Assembly (NCBI GenBank): GCA_903839405.1
Contig: CAIMCD010000038.1
Coordinates: forward strand, 1 to 64,000
Reading direction: 5' to 3'
Length of the DNA stretch: 64,000 nucleotides
Source of the DNA: an uncultured Chlorobiaceae bacterium
GTDB lineage: Bacteria; Bacteroidota; Chlorobiia; Chlorobiales; Chlorobiaceae
The notes beneath the pieces were generated by a model that was not told the DNA's origin, did no database searches, and worked only from the letters and a program-made list of their open reading frames with translations. Position 1 is the first letter of the stretch; each line of letters starts with the position of its first letter. The position numbers and the translations under genes are program-made. Positions 44,746 to 54,392 of this stretch are shown here, piece by piece.

Positions 44746-46800
44746 TCAGAGATATTGAGCGAGCAGTTGCTCCGTATTGATGCGCATCGGAAGTGCAACG
44801 GTAAAGATCGTGCCGCCTTCAGGAGGGCAATGCACCTCAATGGTGCCGCCATGTTTATGCACAATGATGTCGTAGGAGATACTCAAACCAAGTCCTATCC
44901 CTTTTCCCGGATCCCGTGTGGTAAAAAACGGCTCAAAGATCCGCCGCTGGAGCTCCTCCGCGATGCCCGGTCCGTCATCACTGATGGAGCAATAGACACG
45001 ACGCGTATCATGCCAGGTATGAATACGAATTGTACTACGGGACGGCAGCGGCTGCGATGCAATTGCCTGTGCGCTGTTGATAATGAGGTTTAAAACAACC
45101 TGGCAGATTTGCTCGGGATTGCACTGTATGGGCGGCAGCTCGTCAAAGAGGGTCTCAACATCGGCATGGTCACGGTACTCATTTCTTGCAATAATGAGCA
45201 TATCGCGGATGCCCTGGTTCAGGTTGAACAAGACCTTTTCATCAATATCGTGGCGGTATGAGAAGTTCTTCATACTGCCAATAATGGTGGTGATGCGTTC
45301 AAACCCCCGCTCTGATTCAACAAAGATTTCAGGCATATCATCCAAGATCCGCTCAATGGCCAAACTCTCCTCCAATTGGCGCAACCGGTCAAGCTCTTCT
45401 TTGGAAAAGCTCCCCTCCTCAAGTGTTACCGCTATGCGGCGGTGCTCCTGAAGCACTCGCTGCAGGTCGGCAAGATCCTCCTTCAGGGTTGCAAAATTGA
45501 TTCGGACAAAATTGATCGGGTTGTTAAGCTCATGGGCGATTCCGGCTGCAAGCTGACCGATTGAAGCCAGTTTCTCCTGCAGCATCATCTGACGGTGCGT
45601 GATATCGAGCTCCCGCGTACGCTCCTGAACCCGCTCTTCAAGGGTCTGGTTCAACTGCTGCAGCGCATCTTCGGATTGCTTGCGGTCGGTAATATCAAGG
45701 GCAATCCCCCGGATACCGACCGGTTTACCGTTGCGGATAATGGTGGCCGTATAGGCAAGGATCGGAAAACTGCTTCCATCCTTTTTCAGGCCCATATACT
45801 CATGATTCTCAAATGGGATGTTCTGTAACCGGCGCTCCATGTTACGCACAACCCGTTCCCGCTCTTCCGGCGCAAAAAGCATGAGACTTGAAACACCGCC
45901 CTGAAGCTCGTCAATGCTATAACCGAAAAGCTCAAACCCCAGGCGGTTGGCATAGGTAATGCGACCCTGAAGATCCAGCTCAAAGATCGGCTGAGGGAGG
46001 AGATCGGCAAGCTCCTGAAAGCGCCGCTCACTTTCAGCCAGCGCCTCCTGCTCCTGTTTGCGCAGGGAGATATCCTGCTTGACACTGATAAAGTGCAAAA
46101 TATTTCCGCCGAGATCCGTGATCGGGATAATGATGGTATTTTCCCAGTAGAGTTCCCCATTTTTTTTCCGGTTATGAAACTCTCCGTGCCAGTTCTTTCC
46201 GGCCGTGATGCTCTCCCAGAGCTGCTTGTAGTAACTCTCGGCATGTTCGTCGGATTTCAGTATCCGGGGAGTACGCCCCTTGACCTCATCAAAAGAGTAG
46301 CCGGTTGTCTGGCAAAACGCATGATTGACATACTCAAAATGTCCCTCCCGATCCGTGATGGTGATAGCAACCGGACTATGGGTAATCACCGCAGAAAAGA
46401 GCTTGGCCTTGTAGCGGTTTTCCGACTCAGCGAGCGCTTTTTTCAGTGTTATTTCCAGCCGGCACGAATTGACCGGCGTTACCAGATAGTCATAGGCTCC
46501 CCGACTGAAGGCATCCTCTTCCTCTGCAGATGACATTACGGAGGAGGTCATAATAACCGGAGTGTCGGGATAATGCTGCCGGAGAAAAGAGAGCAGCTCC
46601 AAACTCTCCTTCCCCGAGAGAGCACAATCAAGAAAGAGGAGATCGATCTTGTTGCATCCCAGAAGTTCCAGGCAGCTCTCCCCGCTATCAGCCGTCAGGC
46701 AATGGTAGCCCAGCGTCGTAAGAGAACGTGAGGTTGAGCTGCGAATAAGCTCACTGCCATCAACAACAAGGAGTGTGGCTTGCTTGTCAGAGGGAAACAT
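44746..46800 (-). CDS. receiver-PAS-PAS sensor histidine kinase
   Basis: The protein begins with a receiver-like domain (about 1-125), then two PAS domains (ITITDREGHFEYVNHAFCQTTGY; PIFELDLQGRITYANRLGFELFGY), a coiled coil, the H-box SIGQLAAGIAHELNNPINFV, and a GHKL ATPase domain with N-box LNLIINSAQAI, G1 ISDDGPGI and G2 GKGIGLGLSIS. In the receiver Asp58 is kept, but the acidic pair is Asp14-Gly15 and the conserved lysine is Thr108 (YLVTPVN), so phosphorylation switching may be lost. There are no membrane helices, so it should be cytosolic. No response regulator gene is adjacent. Confidence 0.9.
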   Translation of the reverse strand: MFPSDKQATLLVVDGSELIRSSTSRSLTTLGYHCLTADSGESCLELLGCNKIDLLFLDCALSGKESLELLSFLRQHYPDTPVIMTSSVMSSAEEEDAFSRGAYDYLVTPVNSCRLEITLKKALAESENRYKAKLFSAVITHSPVAITITDREGHFEYVNHAFCQTTGYSFDEVKGRTPRILKSDEHAESYYKQLWESITAGKNWHGEFHNRKKNGELYWENTIIIPITDLGGNILHFISVKQDISLRKQEQEALAESERRFQELADLLPQPIFELDLQGRITYANRLGFELFGYSIDELQGGVSSLMLFAPEERERVVRNMERRLQNIPFENHEYMGLKKDGSSFPILAYTATIIRNGKPVGIRGIALDITDRKQSEDALQQLNQTLEERVQERTRELDITHRQMMLQEKLASIGQLAAGIAHELNNPINFVRINFATLKEDLADLQRVLQEHRRIAVTLEEGSFSKEELDRLRQLEESLAIERILDDMPEIFVESERGFERITTIIGSMKNFSYRHDIDEKVLFNLNQGIRDMLIIARNEYRDHADVETLFDELPPIQCNPEQICQVVLNLIINSAQAIASQPLPSRSTIRIHTWHDTRRVYCSISDDGPGIAEELQRRIFEPFFTTRDPGKGIGLGLSISYDIIVHKHGGTIEVHCPPEGGTIFTVALPMRINTEQLLAQYL

Positions 46801-47014
46801 GATATCGAAAGTTATGGGGGAGTAAGCCGATAGCAATTTATTTCATGATGCGTAAACCGCCCTTGAGCGACTCACCTATATATGTTTTATCTAGATAGGA
46901 ATATATGCCACACAGTTTCAATTTCGGTATAATTAGTTGCTCTTCCAAAAGCACCCCTCTTTGTTGACATGATATTGAATGAAGTAAGCTTGTCGATTAA
47001 TAAGGGAAAGGGAG

Positions 47015-47137
47015 ATGTCGCACTCTATTTATGCGTGGCAAAGGGTAGAGTTAGCGGCTGAAGAAGAGTGGAAAAAGCAAACCGGAAAGCGCGGCTTCTG
47101 GCTGAAAGCGGCGGTTCAAAAAAAAGATGGGTTATAG
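47015..47137 (+). CDS. 40-codon ORF with very strong ribosome binding site
   Basis: ATG to TAG encodes 40 residues (MSHSIYAWQRVELAAEEEWK..., then KQTGKRGFWLKAAVQKKDGL): soluble, charged, with acidic N-terminal and basic C-terminal halves. The purine tract AAGGGAAAGGGAG lies immediately upstream with AAGGGA 6 bases from the ATG. TTGACA occurs 46 bases upstream, without an obvious well-spaced -10. It lies in a 434-bp gap between the kinase and sdhB, on the opposite strand from both. No family is recognised and it could be chance, but the ribosome binding site makes it worth recording. Confidence 0.4.
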   Translation: MSHSIYAWQRVELAAEEEWKKQTGKRGFWLKAAVQKKDGL

Positions 47138-47173
47138 TCAATTAGGCTATGGAAAAAGAAAGAAAGGATATGG

Positions 47174-47225
47174 CCGGCCCTTTTGATGGATTACCCTTGA
47201 CGGTAACTCCAACGCAAAGGGCCGG
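47174..47225. terminator. large stem-loop downstream of sdhB
   Basis: CCGGCCCTTT and AAAGGGCCGG form a perfect 10-bp stem around 32 bases, which themselves contain TTACC-CTTGAC-GGTAA. It begins 10 bases past the sdhB stop; on that strand the stem is followed by a pyrimidine-rich tract (CCTTTCTTTCTTTTTCC) rather than pure T. It probably ends or protects the sdhCAB transcript, and could also end the small ORF transcript from the other side. Confidence 0.5.
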
Positions 47226-47234
47226 TTCACCTTG

Positions 47235-48008
47235 CTACAGAGATTCGCGAACCGCCTTCTCTTTTTGAGCAAACAGTTTTGCACTGAGAAATTCGCGGTT
47301 CATGCGGGCAATATTGATCACTGAAATACCTTTGGGGCACTCGGCCTCACAGGAGTAGGTGTTGCTGCAGTTGCCAAAACCGAGTTCATCCATACAGGCA
47401 ACCATCTTCTGCACCCGGTTATGTGCCTCAACGCGTCCCTGGGGAAGCAAGGCGAGATGCGATACCTTCGCCCCGATAAAGAGCATGGCCGCAGCATTTG
47501 AACAGGCCGCCACACAGGCTCCGCAACCAATGCAGGTCGCAGCATCAAAAGCCGCATCCGACTGCTCTTTCGGCACCGGAATGGTGTTGGCATCCGGTAC
47601 ACCGCCGGTATTGACCGACACAAAGCCTCCGGCCTGGATAATTTTGTCCAGGGCACTGCGGTCAACAATAAGATCGCGGATCACTGGAAAAGCCTTCGCT
47701 CTCCAGGGTTCAACGACAATGGTCTCATTATCCTTGAACGAGCGCATATGAAGCTGGCAGGTGGTCACGCCCTTGACCGGCCCGTGAGGACGACCGTTGA
47801 TGTAGAGACTGCAGGTGCCGCAAATACCCTCCCGGCAATCGTGATCAAAGGAAACTGGATCACCACCGCTCTCGATAAGCTTCTGGTTGAGGGTATCGAG
47901 CATTTCAAAAAATGAGCTGTCGGAAGAGATCCCTGAAACCGTATAGGAAACCATCTCCCCTTTGGCCGTAGCGCTTTTCTGTCGCCAGATCTTCAGCGTA
48001 AAGTTCAT
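47235..48008 (-). CDS. sdhB: succinate dehydrogenase/fumarate reductase iron-sulfur subunit
   Basis: SdhB carries electrons from the flavoprotein to the membrane quinone site. The 2Fe-2S ligands are in [15 protein letters not shown] with a later TTCQ. The second domain has [15 protein letters not shown] (4Fe-4S) and [13 protein letters not shown]. The 257 residues agree with the type-B (Bacteroidetes/Wolinella-like) enzymes. It is the last gene of sdhCAB and starts 9 bases after sdhA. In green sulfur bacteria the complex should mainly run as fumarate reductase in the reductive TCA cycle. Confidence 0.95.
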   Translation of the reverse strand: MNFTLKIWRQKSATAKGEMVSYTVSGISSDSSFFEMLDTLNQKLIESGGDPVSFDHDCREGICGTCSLYINGRPHGPVKGVTTCQLHMRSFKDNETIVVEPWRAKAFPVIRDLIVDRSALDKIIQAGGFVSVNTGGVPDANTIPVPKEQSDAAFDAATCIGCGACVAACSNAAAMLFIGAKVSHLALLPQGRVEAHNRVQKMVACMDELGFGNCSNTYSCEAECPKGISVINIARMNREFLSAKLFAQKEKAVRESL

Positions 48009-48017
48009 AATATCCTG

Positions 48018-49958
48018 TTATTTATAGCTCCGCTGGGAGAGCTTGATCTCGTTGAATTGAAGTTCCTCCCGATGCAGCTCTGCGGCAGCATCACGCCCTT
48101 TGTATTGCCATGCACCGACAAAGGCAAAGCGCTCATCATTGCGCAACGCCTCGCCCTCACTGGTCTGATACTCTTCGCGGAAATGTCCCCCGCACGACTC
48201 TTTGCGTTGCTGGGCATCACGCACCATAAGTTGGCCAAGCTCAATAAAATCGGCAACCCGACATGCTTTTTCGAGCTCCGGATTGTACTCGTTGAGTCCT
48301 CCGGGAATCTTCACACCCCGGCCAAACTCCTGACGCAGCTCCGTGAGCTGGTAGAGCGCTTCGGTAAGGCCGGCATCGTTTCGTGCCATGCCGCAATACT
48401 CCCACATGATTTTGCCCAGACGACGGTGGAAGTTATCGACCGACTCTTTTCCTGAGCCGTTTTTGATTCGCTTCAGGCGGTCACTGACGGCTTCGGCTGC
48501 AAGGTTGAACTCCCCGGAGGCGGTGTCGAAGCGCGGCGTATGAATCTCCGAAGCCAGATAGTTTCCAATGGTATAGGGAAGCACAAAATAGCCGTCGGCC
48601 AGCCCCTGCATGAGGGCTGAGGCACCGAGACGGTTGGCCCCATGGTCCGAAAAATTGCATTCGCCTATGGCATAGAGACCGGGAATGGTGGTCATCAACT
48701 CATAATCAACCCAGAGACCACCCATGGTATAGTGGACGGCCGGATAGATCATCATCGGAGTGTCAAAGGGACTCTCCGCCACAATCTGCTCGTACATCTG
48801 GAACAGGTTGCCGTAGAGAGCGTCGATGGTATCACGCCCCTTGCGCTTGATGGCATCGGCAAAATCCAGATAGACCGCCATACCGGTAGAACCGACACCG
48901 TAACCGGCATCACAGCGCTCTTTTGCGGCCCGTGAGGCTACATCGCGCGGCACCAGGTTACCGAAAGCCGGATAACGACGCTCCAGATAGTAATCACGAT
49001 CCGCTTCCGGAATATCGGACGGCTTGATCTCCTTGTTCCTCAGTTTTTCAACATCTTTCATCTTGGCCGGCACCCATATGCGGCCATCATTGCGCAAACT
49101 CTCACTCATCAGGGTAAGCTTCGACTGGGCATCACCATGCACCGGAATACAGGTGGGATGAATCTGGGTAAAGGCCGGGTTGGCAAACATTGCGCCCTTC
49201 TTGTAGGCACTCCATGCCGGAGTTACGTTGGAACCCATGGCGTTGGTGGAGAGGAAAAAAACGTTGCCATACCCTCCGCTAGCCAGCACAACGGCGTGAG
49301 CCGCATGACGCTCTATTTCGCCGGTAACCAGGTTACGGGCGATGATACCCCTCGCCTTGCCATCAACCAGCACCGTATCCAGCACATCACGACGATTGTA
49401 CAGGGTAACATTGCCTGCCGCAATCTGACGGCTTAACGCACTATATGCCCCGATCAGGAGCTGCTGTCCGGTCTGGCCCCTCGCATAGAAGGTTCTTGAT
49501 ACCTGTGCACCTCCAAACGAACGGTTGGTCAGAAGACCACTGTACTCGCGGGCAAACGGCACGCCTTGAGCAACACAAAGATCTATAATCTGGTTACTTA
49601 CTTCAGCAAGCCGATAAACGTTGGCCTCCCGCGCCCGGTAATCACCACCTTTAATCGTGTCGTAAAAGAGCCGGTAAGCGCTGTCCCCGTCATTCGGATA
49701 GTTTTTGGCGGCATTGATTCCCCCCTGTGCAGCAATGCTATGGGCACGACGCGGTGTATCCTGATAGCAGAACACCTTGACATTGTAGCCAAGCTGACCG
49801 AGCGATGCAGCAGCCGAAGCTCCGGCAAGGCCGGTGCCAACAATGATAATGTCAAGTTTCCGTTTGTTGTTGGGGTTAACCAGCTTGATGCCTGACTTGT
49901 AGGCGGTCCATTTTCCGGCAACCGGCCCTTCAGGGATTCTGGCGTTGAGGCGTGTCAT
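48018..49958 (-). CDS. sdhA: succinate dehydrogenase/fumarate reductase flavoprotein subunit
   Basis: SdhA binds FAD covalently and reduces fumarate or oxidises succinate. The dinucleotide motif [20 protein letters not shown] is near residue 35, the FAD-histidine region is [15 protein letters not shown], and the active-site segment is [40 protein letters not shown] is the second FAD motif (partly quoted). The ATG at 49958 ([13 protein letters not shown]) was used; the longer frame would reach the sdhC stop. 646 residues fits the type-B enzymes. Confidence 0.96.
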   Translation of the reverse strand: MTRLNARIPEGPVAGKWTAYKSGIKLVNPNNKRKLDIIIVGTGLAGASAAASLGQLGYNVKVFCYQDTPRRAHSIAAQGGINAAKNYPNDGDSAYRLFYDTIKGGDYRAREANVYRLAEVSNQIIDLCVAQGVPFAREYSGLLTNRSFGGAQVSRTFYARGQTGQQLLIGAYSALSRQIAAGNVTLYNRRDVLDTVLVDGKARGIIARNLVTGEIERHAAHAVVLASGGYGNVFFLSTNAMGSNVTPAWSAYKKGAMFANPAFTQIHPTCIPVHGDAQSKLTLMSESLRNDGRIWVPAKMKDVEKLRNKEIKPSDIPEADRDYYLERRYPAFGNLVPRDVASRAAKERCDAGYGVGSTGMAVYLDFADAIKRKGRDTIDALYGNLFQMYEQIVAESPFDTPMMIYPAVHYTMGGLWVDYELMTTIPGLYAIGECNFSDHGANRLGASALMQGLADGYFVLPYTIGNYLASEIHTPRFDTASGEFNLAAEAVSDRLKRIKNGSGKESVDNFHRRLGKIMWEYCGMARNDAGLTEALYQLTELRQEFGRGVKIPGGLNEYNPELEKACRVADFIELGQLMVRDAQQRKESCGGHFREEYQTSEGEALRNDERFAFVGAWQYKGRDAAAELHREELQFNEIKLSQRSYK

Positions 49959-50008
49959 TGAAGAGTATGGTGAGTGTTGTTTTCGGTGAAAAACACAGTC
50001 GTTCAAAA

Positions 50009-50680
50009 TTATTTGATGAACTGGATAACAAAGAGATAAATCGGAATCAGGCTGAAGCCAAGAGCAATAACAATCGAGAAAGCTGAACCGATAAACTTCA
50101 CCGTATCCATATACTTGCTGTGGTTCCAGCCAAGCGTCTGAAATGCCGACTGAATGGCATGATTCAAATGAATACCGAGAAAGAGAAAGCTGATAATGTA
50201 GATGATGGAATAGAGGGGAGAGGAAAACAGAATGAGGGTACGGTGATAGAAGTCGTGACGCTCAATGCCCAGAGGTGGCGCTACAAGGCCTACCTTGATC
50301 AGGTAGAAATCAAAAAAATGGAGAAGCAGAAAGATGAAGACAACAATCCCGGTATGAAACATGTACTTCGAAAAAAAAGAGCTCTCCGAACGATTCTGGG
50401 TCGCATAAGCTACCGGTCGAGCTGAGCGGTTCTGGCCGGACACAATCAAACCAAAAAGGATATGGAGCAAAAATCCGGCGAAAAGCACAATCTCAAAAAC
50501 CTTGATGACCGGATTAGTGCCCATGAAGGTTGCTGCTGCACTGAACGCACGGCCGCCGTCATCCTTTAAAAGCATCAGATTGATGCCAAGATGAACGCAT
50601 AAAAATGTAACCAGAAAAAGGCCGGCAAGCGCCATAAGCACTTTTTTGGTAATGGATGAATACAATAACATAGTCTTCAT
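50009..50680 (-). CDS. sdhC: succinate dehydrogenase/fumarate reductase cytochrome b subunit, diheme type
   Basis: This membrane anchor has five hydrophobic helices in one 223-residue chain, the type-B arrangement with two b hemes and no SdhD. Candidate heme-ligand histidines are in [40 protein letters not shown] and [11 protein letters not shown]. It starts the sdhCAB operon, 50 bases before sdhA. No sdhD gene is seen, consistent with this type. Confidence 0.93.
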   Translation of the reverse strand: MKTMLLYSSITKKVLMALAGLFLVTFLCVHLGINLMLLKDDGGRAFSAAATFMGTNPVIKVFEIVLFAGFLLHILFGLIVSGQNRSARPVAYATQNRSESSFFSKYMFHTGIVVFIFLLLHFFDFYLIKVGLVAPPLGIERHDFYHRTLILFSSPLYSIIYIISFLFLGIHLNHAIQSAFQTLGWNHSKYMDTVKFIGSAFSIVIALGFSLIPIYLFVIQFIK

Positions 50681-50786
50681 ACAGTGGTTGTTATCGATGG
50701 GAAAGAACAGCGGATTAACTCCTGAGGCCCAAAAGGTAAGGAGCTGTATTCAAACTTCCAAAATAAATCACACCATAACCCTTGGC

Positions 50787-51422
50787 TCAGACAAACGCAA
50801 CAGCCCTCGTCGGTGAAGCTTCGGCCCCGGCAATTTTCAATGGAAAGCAAGAGAAAACAAAGGAGCGGTGCAAGAGCGGGGAGAGATCGGCAAGATTTTC
50901 AATGAGGATGAGGCCGCTTTGGAGCAGCCGGCGGTGAAGGGGAAAATCCAAAGAGTCGGGGCCGTCCAGCGAAATCATATCCACACCGATCCCTTTCAGA
51001 CAAAAGCCTGCAAGCCACCCTGCGGCATCAAGAGAGAGTGTTGGGTAACCATGAAAATAGTCAGCACTGCCCCAATATTGGCTCCACCCGGATGAGAGCA
51101 GCACAAAGTCGCTCTGTTGCAGGAGAGGCTGAAAGGGCTGAAGCATTTCCTGCGTTATCACCCCTCCGGCAACATGACGCAAATCAATCACCACCCCGTT
51201 TCCGGTGAACGATTCAATACCAAAGCCGTCAAGCGACGGGCCGGCAGGAAGGATATGCGACGGCGTATCAATATGGGTTCCGGTATGGGAGGAGAGGGTG
51301 ATGAGTTGCTCAACATAACCGTCTCTTTCCAGTGAAGCAAGCGATTGAAACACCGGAGCTGGAGTGCCTGGATAGCAGGGCATACCAGCCTCGATTGTAT
51401 GGCTCAGATCAATAACCCGCAT
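50787..51422 (-). CDS. cyclase-family metal hydrolase (kynurenine-formamidase-like)
   Basis: The metal-binding motif is SSHTGTHIDTPSHILPAGPSLD (HxGTHxDxPxH), with the opening IDLSHTIEAGMPCYPGTP also typical. It is then a Zn- or Mn-dependent hydrolase of the cyclase superfamily (PF04199), which includes KynB and isatin hydrolase. No tryptophan-degradation gene lies nearby, so the substrate is unknown. It forms its own unit upstream of the sdh operon on the same strand. Confidence 0.88.
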   Translation of the reverse strand: MRVIDLSHTIEAGMPCYPGTPAPVFQSLASLERDGYVEQLITLSSHTGTHIDTPSHILPAGPSLDGFGIESFTGNGVVIDLRHVAGGVITQEMLQPFQPLLQQSDFVLLSSGWSQYWGSADYFHGYPTLSLDAAGWLAGFCLKGIGVDMISLDGPDSLDFPLHRRLLQSGLILIENLADLSPLLHRSFVFSCFPLKIAGAEASPTRAVAFV

Positions 51423-51470
51423 GACTCTAACTTATTATGCAATTAAAGTTCAGTAACATTTGCTACGTTT

Positions 51471-52094
51471 TCAATAGAGCCAGGAAAAGCCGGCAACGAT
51501 GGTTTCCGAGTTGATGCCCTCGTTGGAACGATCCGCAAGGCCAGCGTGCGAGATGTGGCGGAAGCGGTAACCAGCAAAAAGAGCCGTTCGGTCACTCAGC
51601 TTGTACTGAAGGCCTGATCCTCCTTGGAGCAGAAAATTAAACCCGGCACTGCCCTGTTCCTGGGTAGCAATAGTAAGAACCATGGGAGCACCACCGGCTT
51701 CCACAAAAAGATCAACCGCTCCGGCAAGGTGATGAAAATAACGAAGCCCGATACTGCACCCGCTCTCAAAGCCACCTTCCGGAAGATCAATACTATTCAG
51801 GAATGGCTCAAACGCCACTTGCAGGGAACTCCGGCGACCCTCCATGCCGAAGAGGGAGCTGATATCGAAGCCGAACCGTGCAAATGCAGGATAGAGCGTG
51901 TACTTGCCGGGAACTCCCTTGATCGACCCTCTGGCGTAACCGGAGCCGATACTGATTTCATTGAGCACAAAAGAACCCCGCTTCCCGTTATCCGATAAAG
52001 CCACCCCCTCATTGGCCTTAACTGGAAGTGGCAGCAAGAGGAGTAAACAAAAGAGCCTCACCGCCAACCGTGCAACTTTGATGGAACGCTTCAT
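51471..52094 (-). CDS. PagL-like lipid A 3-O-deacylase (acyloxyacyl hydrolase)
   Basis: The product has a signal peptide (RLFCLLLLLPLPVKA) followed by alternating beta strands of an outer-membrane barrel. The C-terminal active-site block YRFRHISHAGLADRSNEGINS contains the His-x-Ser pair and the downstream glutamate of the PagL triad, ending in the aromatic FSWLY as outer-membrane barrels do. The match to the acyloxyacyl hydrolase/PagL family (PF09411) is good in this block, weaker elsewhere. It would trim lipid A acyl chains on the outer surface. Confidence 0.8.
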   Translation of the reverse strand: MKRSIKVARLAVRLFCLLLLLPLPVKANEGVALSDNGKRGSFVLNEISIGSGYARGSIKGVPGKYTLYPAFARFGFDISSLFGMEGRRSSLQVAFEPFLNSIDLPEGGFESGCSIGLRYFHHLAGAVDLFVEAGGAPMVLTIATQEQGSAGFNFLLQGGSGLQYKLSDRTALFAGYRFRHISHAGLADRSNEGINSETIVAGFSWLY

Positions 52095-52180
52095 CTTGTT
52101 GTTTGTTTAACCCGATCTGAAAAAGCGTATTTTATTCGCTTAACTGGCGCATTATTAACGGTAAATTTCTTTTTCAGTTA

Positions 52181-52960
52181 CTAACAAGATGCCGGCTGTG
52201 ATCGTTCGATTCTGGCGGAAACATAGTCAACAATTGCCCGGACAACTTTTTGCTGTTCGCAATCACAAAAGAGCTGGTGGCCGGAACCTTTCAGCCAGAT
52301 GATCGACTTGGCCGAAGCATCTGTCGCAATCCGCTCATAAAGGATAGCTGCACTTTCAGGGCGTACGGTATTTTCCTTGCAGCCATGCAGAATCAGCACC
52401 GGCACCTTGACTCCGCTAAAAAGTGGTACTGTGTTTTTGATCAGATCGAAAAAAGAGATGATGGCATCGGTCGGGGCCCACTCATAATGAAGTATACCCC
52501 GAAGATTTGGCGCTCCAAAAAAAACGCTCTTTAACCCCCACTTCTTGATGATGAGGCTGACAAAGCGTGCGGCAAAATGCAAGGGTCGGCCGGGGGCGAG
52601 CAGCGAAACAAGTTTGATTGCCGGCGCAGCCAGCACCAACGAATCAACCTTTCCCTGCCATCTCAGGGCCAGATTGAGAGAGAGGAGCGCCCCCATGCTA
52701 TGGCCAACTACAATGATGCGCTCGACCTGAAGCAGAAGCTCCTCAAACGCCTGCTCGGCATCCGCCATCCATGCCTCCCAGGTCAACCCCCGGAGAGCCT
52801 CCGGTGACGGGGCTCCATGTCCGGCAAGCAGAGGAAGGCTGACCGGAATACCAAGCTCGCCGAGAGGCTTGAGCAACACTGCTACACTCTCGTGTGTAGC
52901 CGAAAAGCCGTGAATAATCAGGACGCCAATTGGAGTTTTAGCTCTCTGTTGTTCAACCAT
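52181..52960 (-). CDS. alpha/beta hydrolase, carboxylesterase/monoacylglycerol lipase type
   Basis: The oxyanion segment VLIIHGFSATHESV, the nucleophile elbow VGHSMGALLSLN, the acid in VLILHGCKENTVRPES and the histidine in KGSGHQLFCDCEQ give a complete Ser-Asp/Glu-His hydrolase. It resembles carboxylesterase Est30 and monoacylglycerol lipases in length (259) and lid placement. The start lies beside, and is divergent from, rlpA. Substrate is unknown. Confidence 0.87.
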   Translation of the reverse strand: MVEQQRAKTPIGVLIIHGFSATHESVAVLLKPLGELGIPVSLPLLAGHGAPSPEALRGLTWEAWMADAEQAFEELLLQVERIIVVGHSMGALLSLNLALRWQGKVDSLVLAAPAIKLVSLLAPGRPLHFAARFVSLIIKKWGLKSVFFGAPNLRGILHYEWAPTDAIISFFDLIKNTVPLFSGVKVPVLILHGCKENTVRPESAAILYERIATDASAKSIIWLKGSGHQLFCDCEQQKVVRAIVDYVSARIERSQPASC

Positions 52961-53096
52961 GAACCCGCCCGGAATTAATATTCAGCATCGTAATGAAAAA
53001 CATCCAGCCACCACCCTTGTACAAATGATACCAAAGGGTTATAGTGAAAATTACCGTGAATTGGCTATTTTTCAAATTAATTATGACCGCAATGAG

Positions 53097-53612
53097 ATGA
53101 AGGTAATGCGTAAAATTGTTATAGCCGGATACATGTTGCTGGCGCTGGCGCTCAGCTCGTGCTCCTCCGTACGCACGCCCTTTTCAAAAAGCGAGTTCCA
53201 AACCCTCTCTCCTGAAGAGGCGTTCCGGCTTGGGAAAATCAAGGATACCCCCTATGCCATCAACGGGAGAGTCTATGAGCCGATGACCTACGAAGAAGCA
53301 CTCTCCTATTCAGAGACCGGTATAGCATCATGGTATGGAGAGGAAACCCTTCGGCAGCACAACGGCCAGCAAACGGCATACGGCGAAACGTTTGACCCGT
53401 CAAGACCAAGCGCTGCACACAAATACCTTCCCCTCCCGGCGCTTGTCAAGGTAACCAATCTTGAAAATCAGGCTTCAATTATTGTCCGGGTCAACGACCG
53501 TGGACCGTTCGTCGATGACCGTGTTATTGACCTGAGCGCAGAAGCGGCCAAAAGGCTGGGTTTCTACGAAAAAGGCACCGCACGAGTAAAGGTTGAAGTG
53601 GTAACCCGGTAA
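53097..53612 (+). CDS. rlpA: RlpA-like septal lipoprotein / lytic transglycosylase
   Basis: RlpA proteins bind and in some species cleave denuded glycan strands at the septum. The N terminus is a lipoprotein signal ending LALSSC. The double-psi beta-barrel domain shows GIASWYGEETLRQHNGQQTAYGE, PSAAHKYLPLPALVKVTNL, and VRVNDRGPFVDDRVIDLSAEAAKRLG, with catalytic-type Glu and Asp present. No SPOR domain follows, so the protein is short (171 residues). Starts at 53097 or 53106 are both possible; either gives a proper signal. The much longer frame from 52959 is not credible. Confidence 0.9.
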   Translation: MKVMRKIVIAGYMLLALALSSCSSVRTPFSKSEFQTLSPEEAFRLGKIKDTPYAINGRVYEPMTYEEALSYSETGIASWYGEETLRQHNGQQTAYGETFDPSRPSAAHKYLPLPALVKVTNLENQASIIVRVNDRGPFVDDRVIDLSAEAAKRLGFYEKGTARVKVEVVTR

Positions 53613-53712
53613 CCACGAAGAGCCAGAGGCAAGCGGGAGTAAGCGAAGAGGAATAAAAAACACGGTCGCCGGTCCATCAATCGCAAAAGCATGATGAACC
53701 GGCTGCAACTCC

Positions 53713-54381
53713 TTATTTTTTCATGACAGCAGCATCTTCCATAAACTTCTTGAGCCCGAGATCGGTCAAGGGGTGCTGAAGAAGCTGGCGAATCACACTA
53801 TAGGGAATGGTAGCAATGTCGGCACCAATCAGGGCCGCATCAACAACGTGCTGCGGATGACGCACGCTGGCAACAATCACCTCAGTCGGATAGCCGTAGT
53901 TATCGTAAATCGAAACAATCTGCTCAACAAGCGCCATGCCATCGGTGCTGATATCGTCAAGTCGGCCAACAAAGGGGCTCACGTAACTGGCGCCGGCCTT
54001 GGCCGCAAGCAGGGCCTGGTTTGGTGAAAAGACCAGGGTCGCATTGGTGCGGATACCCTGCTCTGAAAAATGGCGGATCGCCTTAAGACCATCAATGGTC
54101 AGCGGGCATTTAACCACCACATTTTCATGAATGGCCGCAAGATCCTCTCCCTCAACAATCATCTCTTCCGCTGCAAGGCAGGTCACCTCGGCACTCACCG
54201 GTCCATCAACAATTTCACAGATGCGGGCGATATGCTCCTTGAAATCCTCATAGGTAAAGTTGCTGGAATCGCCAACAATTTTGGCAATCAGCGAGGGATT
54301 GGTCGTTACGCCGTCAAGGATACCAAGCTCCCTTGCGGCATGAATCTCATCCAGATTGGCCGTATCAATAAAAAATTTCAT
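53713..54381 (-). CDS. tal: transaldolase, short TalC/F6P-aldolase type
   Basis: This class transfers a dihydroxyacetone unit in the pentose phosphate pathway. [27 protein letters not shown] and the Schiff-base lysine region [16 protein letters not shown] are clear, followed by [30 protein letters not shown] (partly quoted). The 222 residues fit the small MipB/TalC subfamily. The deoxyhypusine-synthase-like gene ends 11 bases upstream on the same strand. Confidence 0.94.
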   Translation of the reverse strand: MKFFIDTANLDEIHAARELGILDGVTTNPSLIAKIVGDSSNFTYEDFKEHIARICEIVDGPVSAEVTCLAAEEMIVEGEDLAAIHENVVVKCPLTIDGLKAIRHFSEQGIRTNATLVFSPNQALLAAKAGASYVSPFVGRLDDISTDGMALVEQIVSIYDNYGYPTEVIVASVRHPQHVVDAALIGADIATIPYSVIRQLLQHPLTDLGLKKFMEDAAVMKK

Positions 54382-54392
54382 TGTTCTCTCCT

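Noticed and set aside
52959..53096. Longer N terminus for rlpA
   Set aside because: It would place 46 polar residues before a lipoprotein signal peptide.
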